64,000 nucleotides of DNA from G963692885 sp964658655 (GCA_964658655.1 CAZZZL010000015.1:12341-76340); one strand, 5' to 3'; positions 45,011 through 53,490 are shown, counted from the stretch's first letter. A program made the numbers and translations. The notes: generated from the sequence alone by a model not told the origin.

Positions 45011-45052
45011 AAAAACATCAGCGCAGTCTCTCGGCAGATAGACTGCGCTGAT
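45011..45052 (-). terminator. Rho-independent terminator after the sigma-like gene
   Basis: A perfect 13-base inverted repeat (ATCAGCGCAGTCT, loop of 10, AGACTGCGCTGAT) is followed on the minus strand by GTTTTTTG. It lies 20 bases after the end of the regulator gene, so early regulatory and late structural transcripts are separate. Confidence 0.85.
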
Positions 45053-45071
45053 CCCCTCATCAATGCCACGT

Positions 45072-45557
45072 CTAGTACCGCGGTATTTTCAACAACTCCA
45101 CCTCCAGCAGGATTTCCGTCAGCCGATCCAGCGTCTCCGCATACCGCCGCATGATCGTCCTCACACTCGCGCCCAGCATCACCGCTACTTCGCCCTGCGT
45201 ATATTCCTGCAAAGCAATACGCGCAATCAGTTCACGTCCACCGTCGTCCAGCTTCTTCAGGCACGACTCCACATCATGGACAAAAATGATGGCATCTTCA
45301 AAGTTCCGCAGACCCGTGTGGCTCGCCTTTCCCCGAAATACCAGGTTACCCAGCACAGATGGACTCCGCCCCATCTGCATCGACGTCCACATGTAACGGC
45401 GCAAAAATTGCTCCGTGTATTTTCGATAGAACGCCAGTCCTCCAACGTCCTCCGCCTGCTGCTCCGCTTCCTCGATACACCTGCTGATGTACCTCTTGTC
45501 ATATCGCTGAGGCATCTCGCCCGCAGCCGTCAAGTGCAACACCCGGGCCGCGCTCAC
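45072..45557 (-). CDS. Sigma-region-4-like phage late regulator (candidate)
   Basis: I start at GTG 45557, with GGGGAGG upstream and a GTGA overlap with the zinc-ribbon gene stop; 161 residues. Residues 100-148 (LKKLDDGGRELIARIALQEY, then TQGEVAVMLGASVRTIMRR) form a sigma-70 region-4-like or ArpU/RinA-like helix-turn-helix. The N-terminal half is helical without known motifs. Such proteins activate late genes in several phages. It is followed by a strong terminator, and the long structural operon starts beyond it, consistent with a trans-acting late activator. Confidence 0.65.
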   Translation of the reverse strand: MSAARVLHLTAAGEMPQRYDKRYISRCIEEAEQQAEDVGGLAFYRKYTEQFLRRYMWTSMQMGRSPSVLGNLVFRGKASHTGLRNFEDAIIFVHDVESCLKKLDDGGRELIARIALQEYTQGEVAVMLGASVRTIMRRYAETLDRLTEILLEVELLKIPRY

Positions 45558-45745
45558 TTGCAACCTCCCCGCGTTGCATGCGTTAGTTTCCGTTTTCGCC
45601 CCGGACGCCGTGCGGCGCCCACCTGCGGGTAGTCCGCCAGCTTGATTGCACAACCAAGGCAGTAAACCTTCCCGATTGCCCTGCAGCGCACCCAAAGATT
45701 TCCGCAGCCCTCACATACCTTCAGTTCCATTACTTCAATGTCCAT
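45554..45745 (-). CDS. Small CxxC-CxxC zinc-ribbon protein
   Basis: I start at ATG 45745, with TTGGAG upstream; 63 residues. A longer in-frame frame begins at 45931 but its extra part is cysteine-poor and lacks a ribosome site. Cys11/Cys14 (CEGCG) and Cys29/Cys32 (CLGC) make a likely zinc ribbon. A basic tail (RRPGRKRKLTHATRG) could contact nucleic acid. It is translationally coupled to the sigma-like gene. Function unknown; a transcription cofactor is a reasonable guess. Confidence 0.6.
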   Translation of the reverse strand: MDIEVMELKVCEGCGNLWVRCRAIGKVYCLGCAIKLADYPQVGAARRPGRKRKLTHATRGGCK

Positions 45746-46166
45746 CAGGTTCTCCAATGTTGTTCCGTTTCGTCGCAGGTCTGCTGACCCGTCTGTTAGT
45801 TTTGCGTTTGCATCCTGATCCCGGCTGGCGCGTCTATCCCGACTTTCCCTTGCATCCTTTCCAGACCTGCAGGCACAGCAATTCATCCTGAGAGTGCGCT
45901 TGCATCCGAAGAGGCAGTGCATCTCCCGCATGTGACAGACGGGTATTGAGGCCTGTCCATGCGACTCGTGTATGCAAATCTGTTGGTTGAAAGTAAATCG
46001 ACACTACGGCGGTGAACCTCAGCCGTCAATGCCTTCAACGCGCTTTATCCGGCGTTTCGCCTGACACTCGAACCAGCCGCAAATTTGCGGCATAATTGCG
46101 CACTTTCCTATACGTTTTCGACAAATTGCGCGCCGCACTTTTATACGAGAACACTTACATTCACAC
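45746..46166. promoter_or_regulatory. Divergent control region with palindrome and direct repeats
   Basis: This 421-base gap separates the leftward zinc-ribbon gene from the rightward repressor-like gene. It contains a perfect 16-base palindrome, GCCGCAAATTTGCGGC (46076-46091). AATTGCGC occurs at 46094-46101 and 46124-46131, each followed within 8-20 bases by ACTTT and ATACG. TCGACA (46118-46123) and TATACG (46142-46147), 18 bases apart, form a candidate repressor promoter; the second AATTGCGC lies inside its spacer. No ribosome site or supported gene was found in 45746-46070. Confidence 0.6.
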
Positions 46167-46844
46167 ATGACACTGATCGAGCTGCGCGAAAAACTCCGGG
46201 CGGAACTACGAAGGCGGATCGCGGCGGGACTGATCAATCAAACAAAGCTTTCGTTCGAATCGGGAGTAAGACAGGCAACAATTTCTCGCTTTCTTCAGAA
46301 AGAGTTTTCAGAATTAAGTTTCGCGAGCATGACGCACTTGATGCGCGCGCAGCATATTCAGGTAGAGGACCTGTTCGATGCGCCTCCTGCCTTTAAGAAA
46401 GCCACCAAAAACCAGTCGATTCCACTGGTAGCCCAGGTCACAGCTGCTGTAACTGCGGTAATTGTGGAGAGTCAGGTCTTGCGCTGGACCGACATCACGG
46501 TACAGTCGCTGGGATCGTTGCCGTTGAACGTGATCGGCGAACGTGCCTCTTGGACACGCTTTGTTGCGATTGAGGCAACGGAAGACCAGATCGCTTTCAT
46601 GCACCCATTCTTGAGACGCAACACCACGCTCGTCATCGATCGCCATCACCAGGAACCGCTTCTGCAATATCAACGTCGGCGCGCCATGTACCTGGTCTCA
46701 GGCGAGAGTCCGTTACGTATTGGATATCTCCAAATCAAAGGAAATGAGGTGTCGATTCTTAGGACGGGAATCGGTACGGACAAAATTCGCGGAAGCGACA
46801 TAGTGGGAAGAGTGTGCGAGCTGATTGTCCGCACACGAACTTAA
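46167..46844 (+). CDS. HTH repressor with LexA/CI-like C-terminal domain
   Basis: 225 residues. An N-terminal helix-turn-helix runs through TKLSFESGVRQATISRFLQK (about 26-45). The C-terminal ~110 residues have the beta-strand pattern of S24/LexA-type domains (NVIGERASWTRFVAIEATED, TLVIDRHHQEPL, ending ILRTGIGTDKIRGSDIVG). I do not see a clear Ser-Lys catalytic pair, so self-cleavage is uncertain. The gene is divergent from the regulatory genes of the structural cluster. Repeats in its upstream region suggest autorepression. There is little Shine-Dalgarno signal and a short leader. Confidence 0.75.
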   Translation: MTLIELREKLRAELRRRIAAGLINQTKLSFESGVRQATISRFLQKEFSELSFASMTHLMRAQHIQVEDLFDAPPAFKKATKNQSIPLVAQVTAAVTAVIVESQVLRWTDITVQSLGSLPLNVIGERASWTRFVAIEATEDQIAFMHPFLRRNTTLVIDRHHQEPLLQYQRRRAMYLVSGESPLRIGYLQIKGNEVSILRTGIGTDKIRGSDIVGRVCELIVRTRT

Positions 46845-47053
46845 AGCACGCTTTTCAGCGGGAGCTCATAAATCCCACCTTGCCTCTACCGAGCAGTAAT
46901 GTTGAATCCTGCGCTCCGGCAACCAGAACAATCCCACTCGCCTGCCGCGGCACCATTCCGCCAGCCACCACGACTAACAGCCAACTCCGCAGACGCGCGA
47001 AGCGCTATTCGCCGTACGCGCAGTACCTGCTAGCATCTCAGTGGAGGACATTC

Positions 47054-47284
47054 ATGGAAGTCAGCACCAGCACCCCCGGCAGCGCCGCCCGTCGCAATGA
47101 AGACATCGCACTCGATCTGCTGAAATTTGTAGCCACCACTGCCGGCGTCGGCCGCAAGGAAAGTGGCGCCACCACTGGTTTTACCGCGCCCGCATCGCCC
47201 AAGCCGGACGATCAGGTCGCCCATCTTCTCGAGCTCTATGGCCGCTGCCTTTCCGCCGTGCAAGGCAAGGGAGCAGCGCGCTAA
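47054..47284 (+). CDS. Small uncharacterised protein upstream of oxidoreductase
   Basis: ATG 47054 is preceded by GTGGAGGACATTC, a strong ribosome site; 76 residues. The sequence is helical (EDIALDLLKFVATTAGVG) with a Ser/Pro linker and a C-terminal VAHLLELYGRCLSAVQG helix. I recognise no family. It may be the first gene of the unit with the oxidoreductase, whose start overlaps it. The 209 bases between it and the repressor-like gene hold nothing I can identify. Confidence 0.7.
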   Translation: MEVSTSTPGSAARRNEDIALDLLKFVATTAGVGRKESGATTGFTAPASPKPDDQVAHLLELYGRCLSAVQGKGAAR

Positions 47285-48371
47285 AGCGCCGCCTTTGCCT
47301 CTGTCAGCAGAAGTTTCGGCCAGCTCACCAGCTATCAGGCAGCTGGCCGTTTTCGGGGCAGGATCGTTCGGCCTCAATCACACGCGCGTTTATCGTCAGC
47401 TGGAGCTGGACGGCCATCCCGTGCACCTCGCCGCGATCGTAGACCCTGCCATACCAGACCTCGCGGCCTTAAACCTCCCCGCCGGCCCACTGGCCCCGCC
47501 GCGGCTCTACGCAACAGCAGAAGAGTGCCTTGCTGCACATCGCTCCGGGGCGCTTCGGCTGGACGCCGCGTCCATCTGCACCCCCACCACCCTGCACGGA
47601 TCCATCGCCGCCGCTGCACTCGATGCCGGCATCCACACCCTTGTCGAAAAACCCATCAGCCGCACACTCGCCGAGGCCGACGACCTGGTCGCCCGTGCCA
47701 AAGCACGCAATCTCATCCTGCAGGTCGGCCACCTGGAGCGCTTCAACCCGGCCGTCCGTGCATTCGTGCCTTATCTGAACAAGCCCATGTTCTTTGAAGC
47801 GCATAGGCTCAGCATCTTCACCCCGCGCTCGCTCGACGTCGACGTCGTCCTCGACCTCATGGTCCACGATCTAGACGTCGTCCTGTCGTTCGCCCAGTCG
47901 CCCGTCCGCGAGATCCGTGCCGTCGGCCTGCCCATCCTCTCCGCCAAAACCGACATAGCCAACGTCCGAGTGGAGTTTGAGTCGGGTTGCATCGCCAACT
48001 TTACCGCCAGCCGCGTCAGTACAGAACGCGTCCGCAAGCTCCGCTTCTTCCAGCCGCACCAGTACGTCTCGATCGACTACGCCCGCCAGGAAATCCTGAT
48101 CATCGAGACCACCACCGACCCTTCCCATCTAAATCCAACAGCCGGCACCATTGATCTGCCACAGGCCCCCGGCCTGAAGCTGGCCAGGCCGCCTGTCACC
48201 CAGGGCGAGCCCCTCCGGCTTGAGATCGAGGCCTTCCTGGATGCCATCGAAAGCGGCACACACCCCATTGTCTCCGGTGAAGACGGTCGCGCCGCCCTGT
48301 CCCTGGCCCTCGACATCACCGCCGCCATTGAAGCTCACATGAATCGATTCGACCTGCCCCGCCCATCCTGA
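47238..48371 (+). CDS. Gfo/Idh/MocA family oxidoreductase, GnnA-like candidate
   Basis: The start is uncertain: ATG 47238 overlaps the small upstream gene by 47 bases, and TTG 47295 lies just after it. The Rossmann motif is FGAGSFGLNHTRVY. The family motif EKPIS is present in TLVEKPISRTL, with the downstream LQVGHLERFNPAV. The LDVDVVLDLMVHDLDVVL segment is typical of UDP-GlcNAc 3-dehydrogenase-type members (GnnA), which start synthesis of diamino-sugar lipid A in some bacteria. Substrate remains inference. The gene converges on an O-antigen-ligase-like gene. Confidence 0.8.
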   Translation: MAAAFPPCKAREQRAKAPPLPLSAEVSASSPAIRQLAVFGAGSFGLNHTRVYRQLELDGHPVHLAAIVDPAIPDLAALNLPAGPLAPPRLYATAEECLAAHRSGALRLDAASICTPTTLHGSIAAAALDAGIHTLVEKPISRTLAEADDLVARAKARNLILQVGHLERFNPAVRAFVPYLNKPMFFEAHRLSIFTPRSLDVDVVLDLMVHDLDVVLSFAQSPVREIRAVGLPILSAKTDIANVRVEFESGCIANFTASRVSTERVRKLRFFQPHQYVSIDYARQEILIIETTTDPSHLNPTAGTIDLPQAPGLKLARPPVTQGEPLRLEIEAFLDAIESGTHPIVSGEDGRAALSLALDITAAIEAHMNRFDLPRPS

Positions 48372-48387
48372 CCGCAAACCTGCGCCT

Positions 48388-49749
48388 CTAGGTAAAGACC
48401 TTGCGAAAGCCAAATCTCGAGGGCACCGCCGGCGCAATCACTACTTCATCTGCAGCTTCACTCTTCTGGAGAGACTGAGACCATCCCAGGAAGAGAAAGA
48501 GTAGTTCATAGACCGGCTCATTCAGGAACACCGTCCCCAGGCAAAAAGACAGCCCTGCAATACAGCCGCCCATACAAAACAGAAAGCTGGCATCCTCCCG
48601 GTTGTTCAGTTTCCGCAGCGAACGAAAAATTGCGAAGAGCGCTTCGATCAGCAGCAGCGTGAACGAGCACACCCCCAGGTACCCCTGGGTCAGCGCAAAG
48701 AACAGGTACGCATTATCAATCGACAGCTGCGAAGAGACGACCGGAAAACTGGGGCCCCATCCATACAAACCGCCCTTCTGCACAATCGGCATGTAATTCT
48801 TGATCATCAGGCTGCGGTAAATCGCGTTCTGCTGGTCCGGCGTCGCCGTTGCGAAATCCGCAGATGTGTAGCGATTTGTATAGATGTATCCGGGAATTCC
48901 AGCGGCTATCAACATCAGCACCGTATTGCGCACCCTCTTCGCCAGGCGCTTTGGCCGATACGTCCACGCGATCAGAAACGCCAGCGCGAAACCCAGATAC
49001 GGACCGCGCGCCTGGTCGATGAACATGCCAATACTCACAGCAGTCAGCAGCACCGCACCTTTCGTGTACGGGTGCTTCAGATACCGTAGCTTTGGCTCCC
49101 ACTTTTTATTCTTGTAGAGCCAGTAAGCGAAAATCACTCCCACGATGTACACCATCCCCGTGGTTTCCGACTGCGCGTACGGCCCTGCCACCCTGGTAAA
49201 TCCCCATCGGAACTGTTCGAAGTAGCCCAGATGATCGGGAAGCAGCCGCGCCCAGAACACATGAAATGGATCTGTGCCCATTCGGTATTCGTAGAGGGAA
49301 ACAATGGCGATGCATGCCAGCAGGAAGACGACCCGCTTCATCACCGGGACCCGCAGGTTGCTCTGCTCGATCACCAGTTTCCCGATGGCATACGGAAATA
49401 GCGCCATCGTCAGGAAGGAGAAAAATCCAAAGATGCCCGGCGTCGGCGTGTCGTTTCTCAGCAGCATCGCCGTCCCTGAACTCACGCCAAACAGCAGCAT
49501 CCAGAAGTCCATCCGCGTAAAGCGCCAACGCCGCCAGCGAGTTGCCAGCAGCCAGATGCCAATGGGAAAGATCGCTGTATCGGCAAAACTCAGGAAAGGC
49601 AGACCCGGCAGCTTCAACGTGTCGTAAAGCGGCAGGCAGAGGATAATCGGCAGGTAGAAACTCAGGAATGCCTTCTCAACCGACTTCCTGCTCAGCAGGA
49701 TCAGCGAAATCAGGAATGGCAGCAGAATGATCGGCGCTAGGCCCATCAA
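48388..49749 (-). CDS. O-antigen ligase/polymerase-like membrane protein
   Basis: 453 residues with about ten or more hydrophobic helices, starting LAPIILLPFLISLILLSRK. A large central loop (about 165-210, FDHVFWARLLPDHLGYFEQF-type region) and a later QGYLGVCSFTLLLIEALFAIF segment give the topology of WaaL/Wzy-type glycan ligases and polymerases. Conserved Arg residues occur in the loop. The exact reaction (lipid A-core ligation, exopolysaccharide polymerisation) is not deducible. It fits the surrounding cell-surface genes. The 261 bases to the AsmA-like gene show nothing notable. Confidence 0.75.
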   Translation of the reverse strand: MMGLAPIILLPFLISLILLSRKSVEKAFLSFYLPIILCLPLYDTLKLPGLPFLSFADTAIFPIGIWLLATRWRRWRFTRMDFWMLLFGVSSGTAMLLRNDTPTPGIFGFFSFLTMALFPYAIGKLVIEQSNLRVPVMKRVVFLLACIAIVSLYEYRMGTDPFHVFWARLLPDHLGYFEQFRWGFTRVAGPYAQSETTGMVYIVGVIFAYWLYKNKKWEPKLRYLKHPYTKGAVLLTAVSIGMFIDQARGPYLGFALAFLIAWTYRPKRLAKRVRNTVLMLIAAGIPGYIYTNRYTSADFATATPDQQNAIYRSLMIKNYMPIVQKGGLYGWGPSFPVVSSQLSIDNAYLFFALTQGYLGVCSFTLLLIEALFAIFRSLRKLNNREDASFLFCMGGCIAGLSFCLGTVFLNEPVYELLFLFLGWSQSLQKSEAADEVVIAPAVPSRFGFRKVFT

Positions 49750-50010
49750 CGTCTTCCCCGGGTCAGCATCCGCATCGGTACCTCACGGAATGCGGCCGAG
49801 AGTTGTACCCTGGTGTCCTGCCTCGCCTTCATACGTTTCGCACCGATTTGCACCTGCAATTGATCGCCCTTTTTGCTGGAGCGTATCGCCCCCTCCTCGC
49901 ATTCTTTCATGCAGATGTAGGGCCAAACAACCGGAGATACGGGCTCGATACATCAATCGTAACCAGAACGGTCGGCGCTGCTCAACCCGTCCTGTCGCGA
50001 GCCGCCCGGC

Positions 50011-51648
50011 TCAATGCAGTTTGTCCAGATCAAGTCCGAACTTCGGCGCCGACTTTGTCCCGCTGATCTTTACAGGGATTTCCGTTCCCGCCCCATGCTT
50101 GGCAAAGATGGGATCGATCGGCGTCAGCAGCAGCGACTTCCACCACGTACTCACCATCTGCGACAGCTTCGCCTTGGTCCGTACTGTCCCCGTAAATTCG
50201 AACTTCTGCCCGTCCAGTGTGTAGACGCCTGACAAGTCAACATTCGCACCCGGCATCTCGTAGCTGAGACTACTGAAGGTCAGCTTGCCGGCTCCCAGCG
50301 CAAAATGCCCTGTCATCCCGGAGTTCACCTTTGCCGCTCCCGGCTGCGCCAGCTCCGGCTCACCCTGCGCCCGCAGACTTAGCATGTCGATCTTGTCCTG
50401 CCACTGCGGGTTCGTAAACTGGACCTGCTGCAGAGAGAAGGCTCCCTGCATCTGCATCTTCTGCGCCACACTCACTTTGCCCGGCGGAATATGCAGCTTC
50501 GCATGTGTATTGATCACGCCGCGCATCACTACCGGCGTCGTCTTGACCGCGAGCTGCAGAAAATCCTCAATCCGCCCGGCCGGAATATTTACGTCCAGGT
50601 CAATCACATGCCCCTGGCCCTTTATATTCACCACCTTGCCCTTGCAGCTGAACGTCGAGTGGCCCAGCTTCGCCTCCACCGAATGCAGGTAGGTGTCTCC
50701 GCTCAGTCCGTCGACCACCGCCTGAAACCGCGTCTCCAGCGGCACCGGATGCTGGGCAATATCCAGTGAAAAGTCCGGCGTCTTCGTCGTTCCGTTCACG
50801 TCGATGCGATCCAGCTGGCCCTCGAAAATGCCTTCCGAGGACAAAATCCCGCCGACACCTTTGATCGTGTTCAGATCGGCATGATCGAACGTATAGCGGC
50901 CACTTACCGCCGAGTCACCCGGGCTCTCGTTGTTCCACGGCCCGAAACTTCCCACAGCATGAATATTCCCGCGAGGGATGGCATTCGTCAGTGTTGCGTC
51001 ATAGGTCGACGCACTCTCAGAGCTCACATTCTCCAGCACGATATGCTTCAGCACGAACCGCTTCGGGTCTTTCCCCGGTTTGTCCGTACCAATCACCAGC
51101 TCCGAGTCATCGCAGACTATCTCGTCTGCAATAATCTTGATCTTGCCCTTTTTCGCGCCGTGTTGCGCCGTTCCGGTCGCTCCCTGCTGACGCTGGTCTT
51201 TCGGCGGAATCTTTATCTGCAATCCCGATACCAGGACAGCTCCCACATGCGTCGGTTTGATGAACAGGCCCAGTAGCCTGGCGTGGAAGGAAAAATGCCG
51301 GATTGCGATCAGCGGAGCAGTCGCGCCGGCCGCAACCACATCCGGCGGCGAATAGATGCGCAGGCCATCTCCTGAAACCTGTAACCCTCGCAGGAGGGAA
51401 ACGTCCAGGTTGTCCAGCTCAACCTTGCTGTTGAAGCGCGTGCTCAGGGTCTCGATCACGCGACCCTTCAGAATCGGTTCTGCATGCTTCAGGACGATTT
51501 CTGCGATCACCGTAAGCACGGTTAGGACGATGAGCAGCGTGATGCCGAACCGTCTCCAGAATCGGCTGCGCTGCGGGCGATCATCACCGCCGCGCTCCCC
51601 TTCATTCCGAACTTCCTGTCCACCTTTTTGATCCAATGACAGACTCAC
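50011..51648 (-). CDS. AsmA-like / DUF748-type envelope protein
   Basis: 545 residues. A charged N-terminus, one membrane segment (about 33-52, FGITLLIVLTVLTVIAEIVL), then VIETLSTRFNSKVELDNLDV and a long beta-rich region typical of AsmA/TamB-like bridge proteins. Repeated strands such as FKLDIAQHPVPLETRFQAVVDG-type patterns run to the end. AsmA-like proteins are linked with phospholipid transport and outer-membrane integrity. The gene appears monocistronic. Function is inferred only from architecture. Confidence 0.72.
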   Translation of the reverse strand: MSLSLDQKGGQEVRNEGERGGDDRPQRSRFWRRFGITLLIVLTVLTVIAEIVLKHAEPILKGRVIETLSTRFNSKVELDNLDVSLLRGLQVSGDGLRIYSPPDVVAAGATAPLIAIRHFSFHARLLGLFIKPTHVGAVLVSGLQIKIPPKDQRQQGATGTAQHGAKKGKIKIIADEIVCDDSELVIGTDKPGKDPKRFVLKHIVLENVSSESASTYDATLTNAIPRGNIHAVGSFGPWNNESPGDSAVSGRYTFDHADLNTIKGVGGILSSEGIFEGQLDRIDVNGTTKTPDFSLDIAQHPVPLETRFQAVVDGLSGDTYLHSVEAKLGHSTFSCKGKVVNIKGQGHVIDLDVNIPAGRIEDFLQLAVKTTPVVMRGVINTHAKLHIPPGKVSVAQKMQMQGAFSLQQVQFTNPQWQDKIDMLSLRAQGEPELAQPGAAKVNSGMTGHFALGAGKLTFSSLSYEMPGANVDLSGVYTLDGQKFEFTGTVRTKAKLSQMVSTWWKSLLLTPIDPIFAKHGAGTEIPVKISGTKSAPKFGLDLDKLH

Positions 51649-51723
51649 CCTGACTTGATTCGCCGTGGACGACTGCGGATGCTCAAAACCTGGCAGTTTT
51701 CGTTACCAGAGAACCCACCCTGC

Positions 51724-52269
51724 CTACCTGGTCTCAATCGTAATCACCTGGATGCGATCCAGGTTGCGCACCCACCGGGCCGGCCTCTTGTCCTCCGTAT
51801 TGATCAACTGGAAAGCGCCATTCCCGCCAAGCGGCTGCCCGTCGACCGTGTCCGCAACAATGACATCGCCGTTGTGCATCATTGGGTCCACCTCGGCCAC
51901 CGAATACAGCACCTGGTAGCCATCCGTACCCTCGGCGACCACCCCTGTCATGAACAGCTTCCCTTTCAGCTTCTCCCCGATGGGCGCATCCACCCTTGCC
52001 AGCACGTCCGCCAGCACCACCCCGGCATAGGTCTCACTCTTCTTGCTGTGCGCATTGAAGACGGTTACCGACCTGTGCGGCAGCGCCTTCAGATCGGCTG
52101 TGGTCAGTCGCTGTACCGTTCCATCCAGACCGCGCACTTCGAGCACCTCTGCCGGTCTTGAGGCCTTGGCCTCATGCATCGCCTGCCCGTGCATCGCCGT
52201 CCAACTGCAGGGCAGTAAAAGGCAAAGTGTCAAAAGAGAGCGCGAGAGAGCGTCGTTTTTCACACTCAC
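51724..52269 (-). CDS. Secreted molybdopterin-binding-domain-like protein
   Basis: 181 residues with an N-terminal signal segment (LLTLCLLLPCSWTAMHGQA). The rest resembles the oxidoreductase molybdopterin-binding fold: VRGLDGTVQRLTTADLKALP, HSVTVFNAHSKK-type strand, and GVVLADVLARVDAP. It ends with GNGAFQLINTEDKRPARWVR, LDRIQVITI. No molybdenum-ligating cysteine is evident, so it may be a non-catalytic sulfite-oxidase-fold protein. It is a solitary gene, 36 bases after the glycosyltransferase stop. Confidence 0.6.
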   Translation of the reverse strand: MSVKNDALSRSLLTLCLLLPCSWTAMHGQAMHEAKASRPAEVLEVRGLDGTVQRLTTADLKALPHRSVTVFNAHSKKSETYAGVVLADVLARVDAPIGEKLKGKLFMTGVVAEGTDGYQVLYSVAEVDPMMHNGDVIVADTVDGQPLGGNGAFQLINTEDKRPARWVRNLDRIQVITIETR

Positions 52270-52305
52270 AGCATAAGCCGGCCCAGGCTGATGCGGTAGG
52301 TCCAG

Positions 52306-53490
52306 CTATTCGCGCGCGGCGACCGGCACCGCTGTCTTCTGCACGGCCGCCCCCCGAATCACCTTCAGGACCTCATCCGCGCAGACGCGCATATCGAAAT
52401 GTTTCTCGAAGCAATGCTCGGCATTGGACTGGTAGCCCCTGCGCTCTACCTCACTCAGCGCCGACCACCCGAGCAGCATCTCAGCGGTACCTTCAACAGA
52501 ATCAGTCGCGACCAGACCCGCCCGCTCCTCCAGAATCTCCCGCCAGATATTCACCTTGTCCGAAATCAGTACAGGCACTCGACAGGCCAGCGCTTCGACC
52601 ACGGCAATGCCGAAATTCTCCTGGTGTGACGGCAGGGCAAAAATCTCGGCCACAGCCAGTGCGCCCCACTTGTGTTCGCCCATGCGCGCTCCGGCCCACA
52701 CAACCTGGCTGCCAATACCAAGCTCGGCAGCCATCCCCTCCAGTTCTGCCTGCCAGCCGATCTGGTCGGGACCAACAAACACCAGCCGCCAGTCGTGTGC
52801 ACCGGCAAACACCTGGGCAAAAGCCTGCAGCAGCACATCGCAGCCTTTTTTCGGATGCAGCCGCCCCATGAACAAAACGATGCGCTTGCCACGCAGGTCC
52901 GGGTGCTCCGCCATGAATCCTGCAGCCGCCCCTGCCAGGTCGACCCTGGGGGCACGCGTGCCCAGCCCGGTTACGACAGGGTTTGCCTTGTACAACCAGA
53001 AAGACTGCGCTGCCAGCACCTTCTCTTCTTCGCACGTGAACAGCGTCGCCGCCGCATCCCGAATCACACGGTAGTCGCCGAACGGCCAGTACAGCCACTT
53101 CTTCAGGTGCTTCAAGGGATAGCGCCGCTTGAACCAGGGATCGAGCATGCCATGGGGAAATACAAAATATGGCGTCTTCGTCCCCCGGAGCGCCGCCCGG
53201 CACCCGTAGCCGTGGTACTGCCATAGTCCGTTGACGATTACCCCGTCATAGCGCCCATGGTTCCTGCGCAACCATGGCACCAGTTTGTCCGAATGGCCAA
53301 ACGTCCCTCGCGCCGGACCCAGCAGATGCAGTGGAAACGGCAGGTCACCCACCGGGTCGCCCTCTTCATCCAGCGCCGCAATCTCCACCTCGTGGCCCGC
53401 TGCCACGTGCTCGATCGACATCAGACGCACTGCTTCGATAGGGCCTCCGTCTGCAGGATTGAGCGAACGAAGGAGGTGCAGAATTCGCAT
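52306..53490 (-). CDS. Family 4 glycosyltransferase
   Basis: I prefer ATG 53490 over a TTG five codons upstream; 394 residues. The GT-B fold is clear. MRILHLLRSLNPADGGPIEA holds the N-terminal nucleotide-sugar loop. GRLHPKKGCDVLLQAF starts the C-domain. The E-x7-E motif is HQENFGIAVVEALAC. Such enzymes add sugars to glycolipids or polysaccharides at the inner membrane. Acceptor and donor are unknown. No neighbouring glycosyltransferases suggest a pathway. Confidence 0.88.
   Translation of the reverse strand: MRILHLLRSLNPADGGPIEAVRLMSIEHVAAGHEVEIAALDEEGDPVGDLPFPLHLLGPARGTFGHSDKLVPWLRRNHGRYDGVIVNGLWQYHGYGCRAALRGTKTPYFVFPHGMLDPWFKRRYPLKHLKKWLYWPFGDYRVIRDAAATLFTCEEEKVLAAQSFWLYKANPVVTGLGTRAPRVDLAGAAAGFMAEHPDLRGKRIVLFMGRLHPKKGCDVLLQAFAQVFAGAHDWRLVFVGPDQIGWQAELEGMAAELGIGSQVVWAGARMGEHKWGALAVAEIFALPSHQENFGIAVVEALACRVPVLISDKVNIWREILEERAGLVATDSVEGTAEMLLGWSALSEVERRGYQSNAEHCFEKHFDMRVCADEVLKVIRGAAVQKTAVPVAARE

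Larger units (their letters stand above)
26706..46844. mobile_element. Phage-derived capsid/tail gene cluster (prophage remnant or domesticated element)
   Basis: A continuous set of leftward genes encodes terminase, portal, protease, scaffold, capsid, connectors, tail tube, hub and a tail-spike-like protein. A regulatory head at the right end includes one rightward repressor-like gene. I found no integrase, recombinase, replication protein, holin, endolysin or tape measure, and no tRNA or obvious direct repeats at the edges. The cluster is 20 kb, about half a typical tailed-phage genome. Codon use and GC look like the host, suggesting long residence. Boundaries are set by the first clear host genes, purE and the small gene at 47054. 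Confidence 0.8.

Noticed and set aside
26640..47053. att-site direct repeats flanking the phage cluster
   Set aside because: By eye I found no exact repeat of 12 or more bases between 26640-26705 and 46845-47053.
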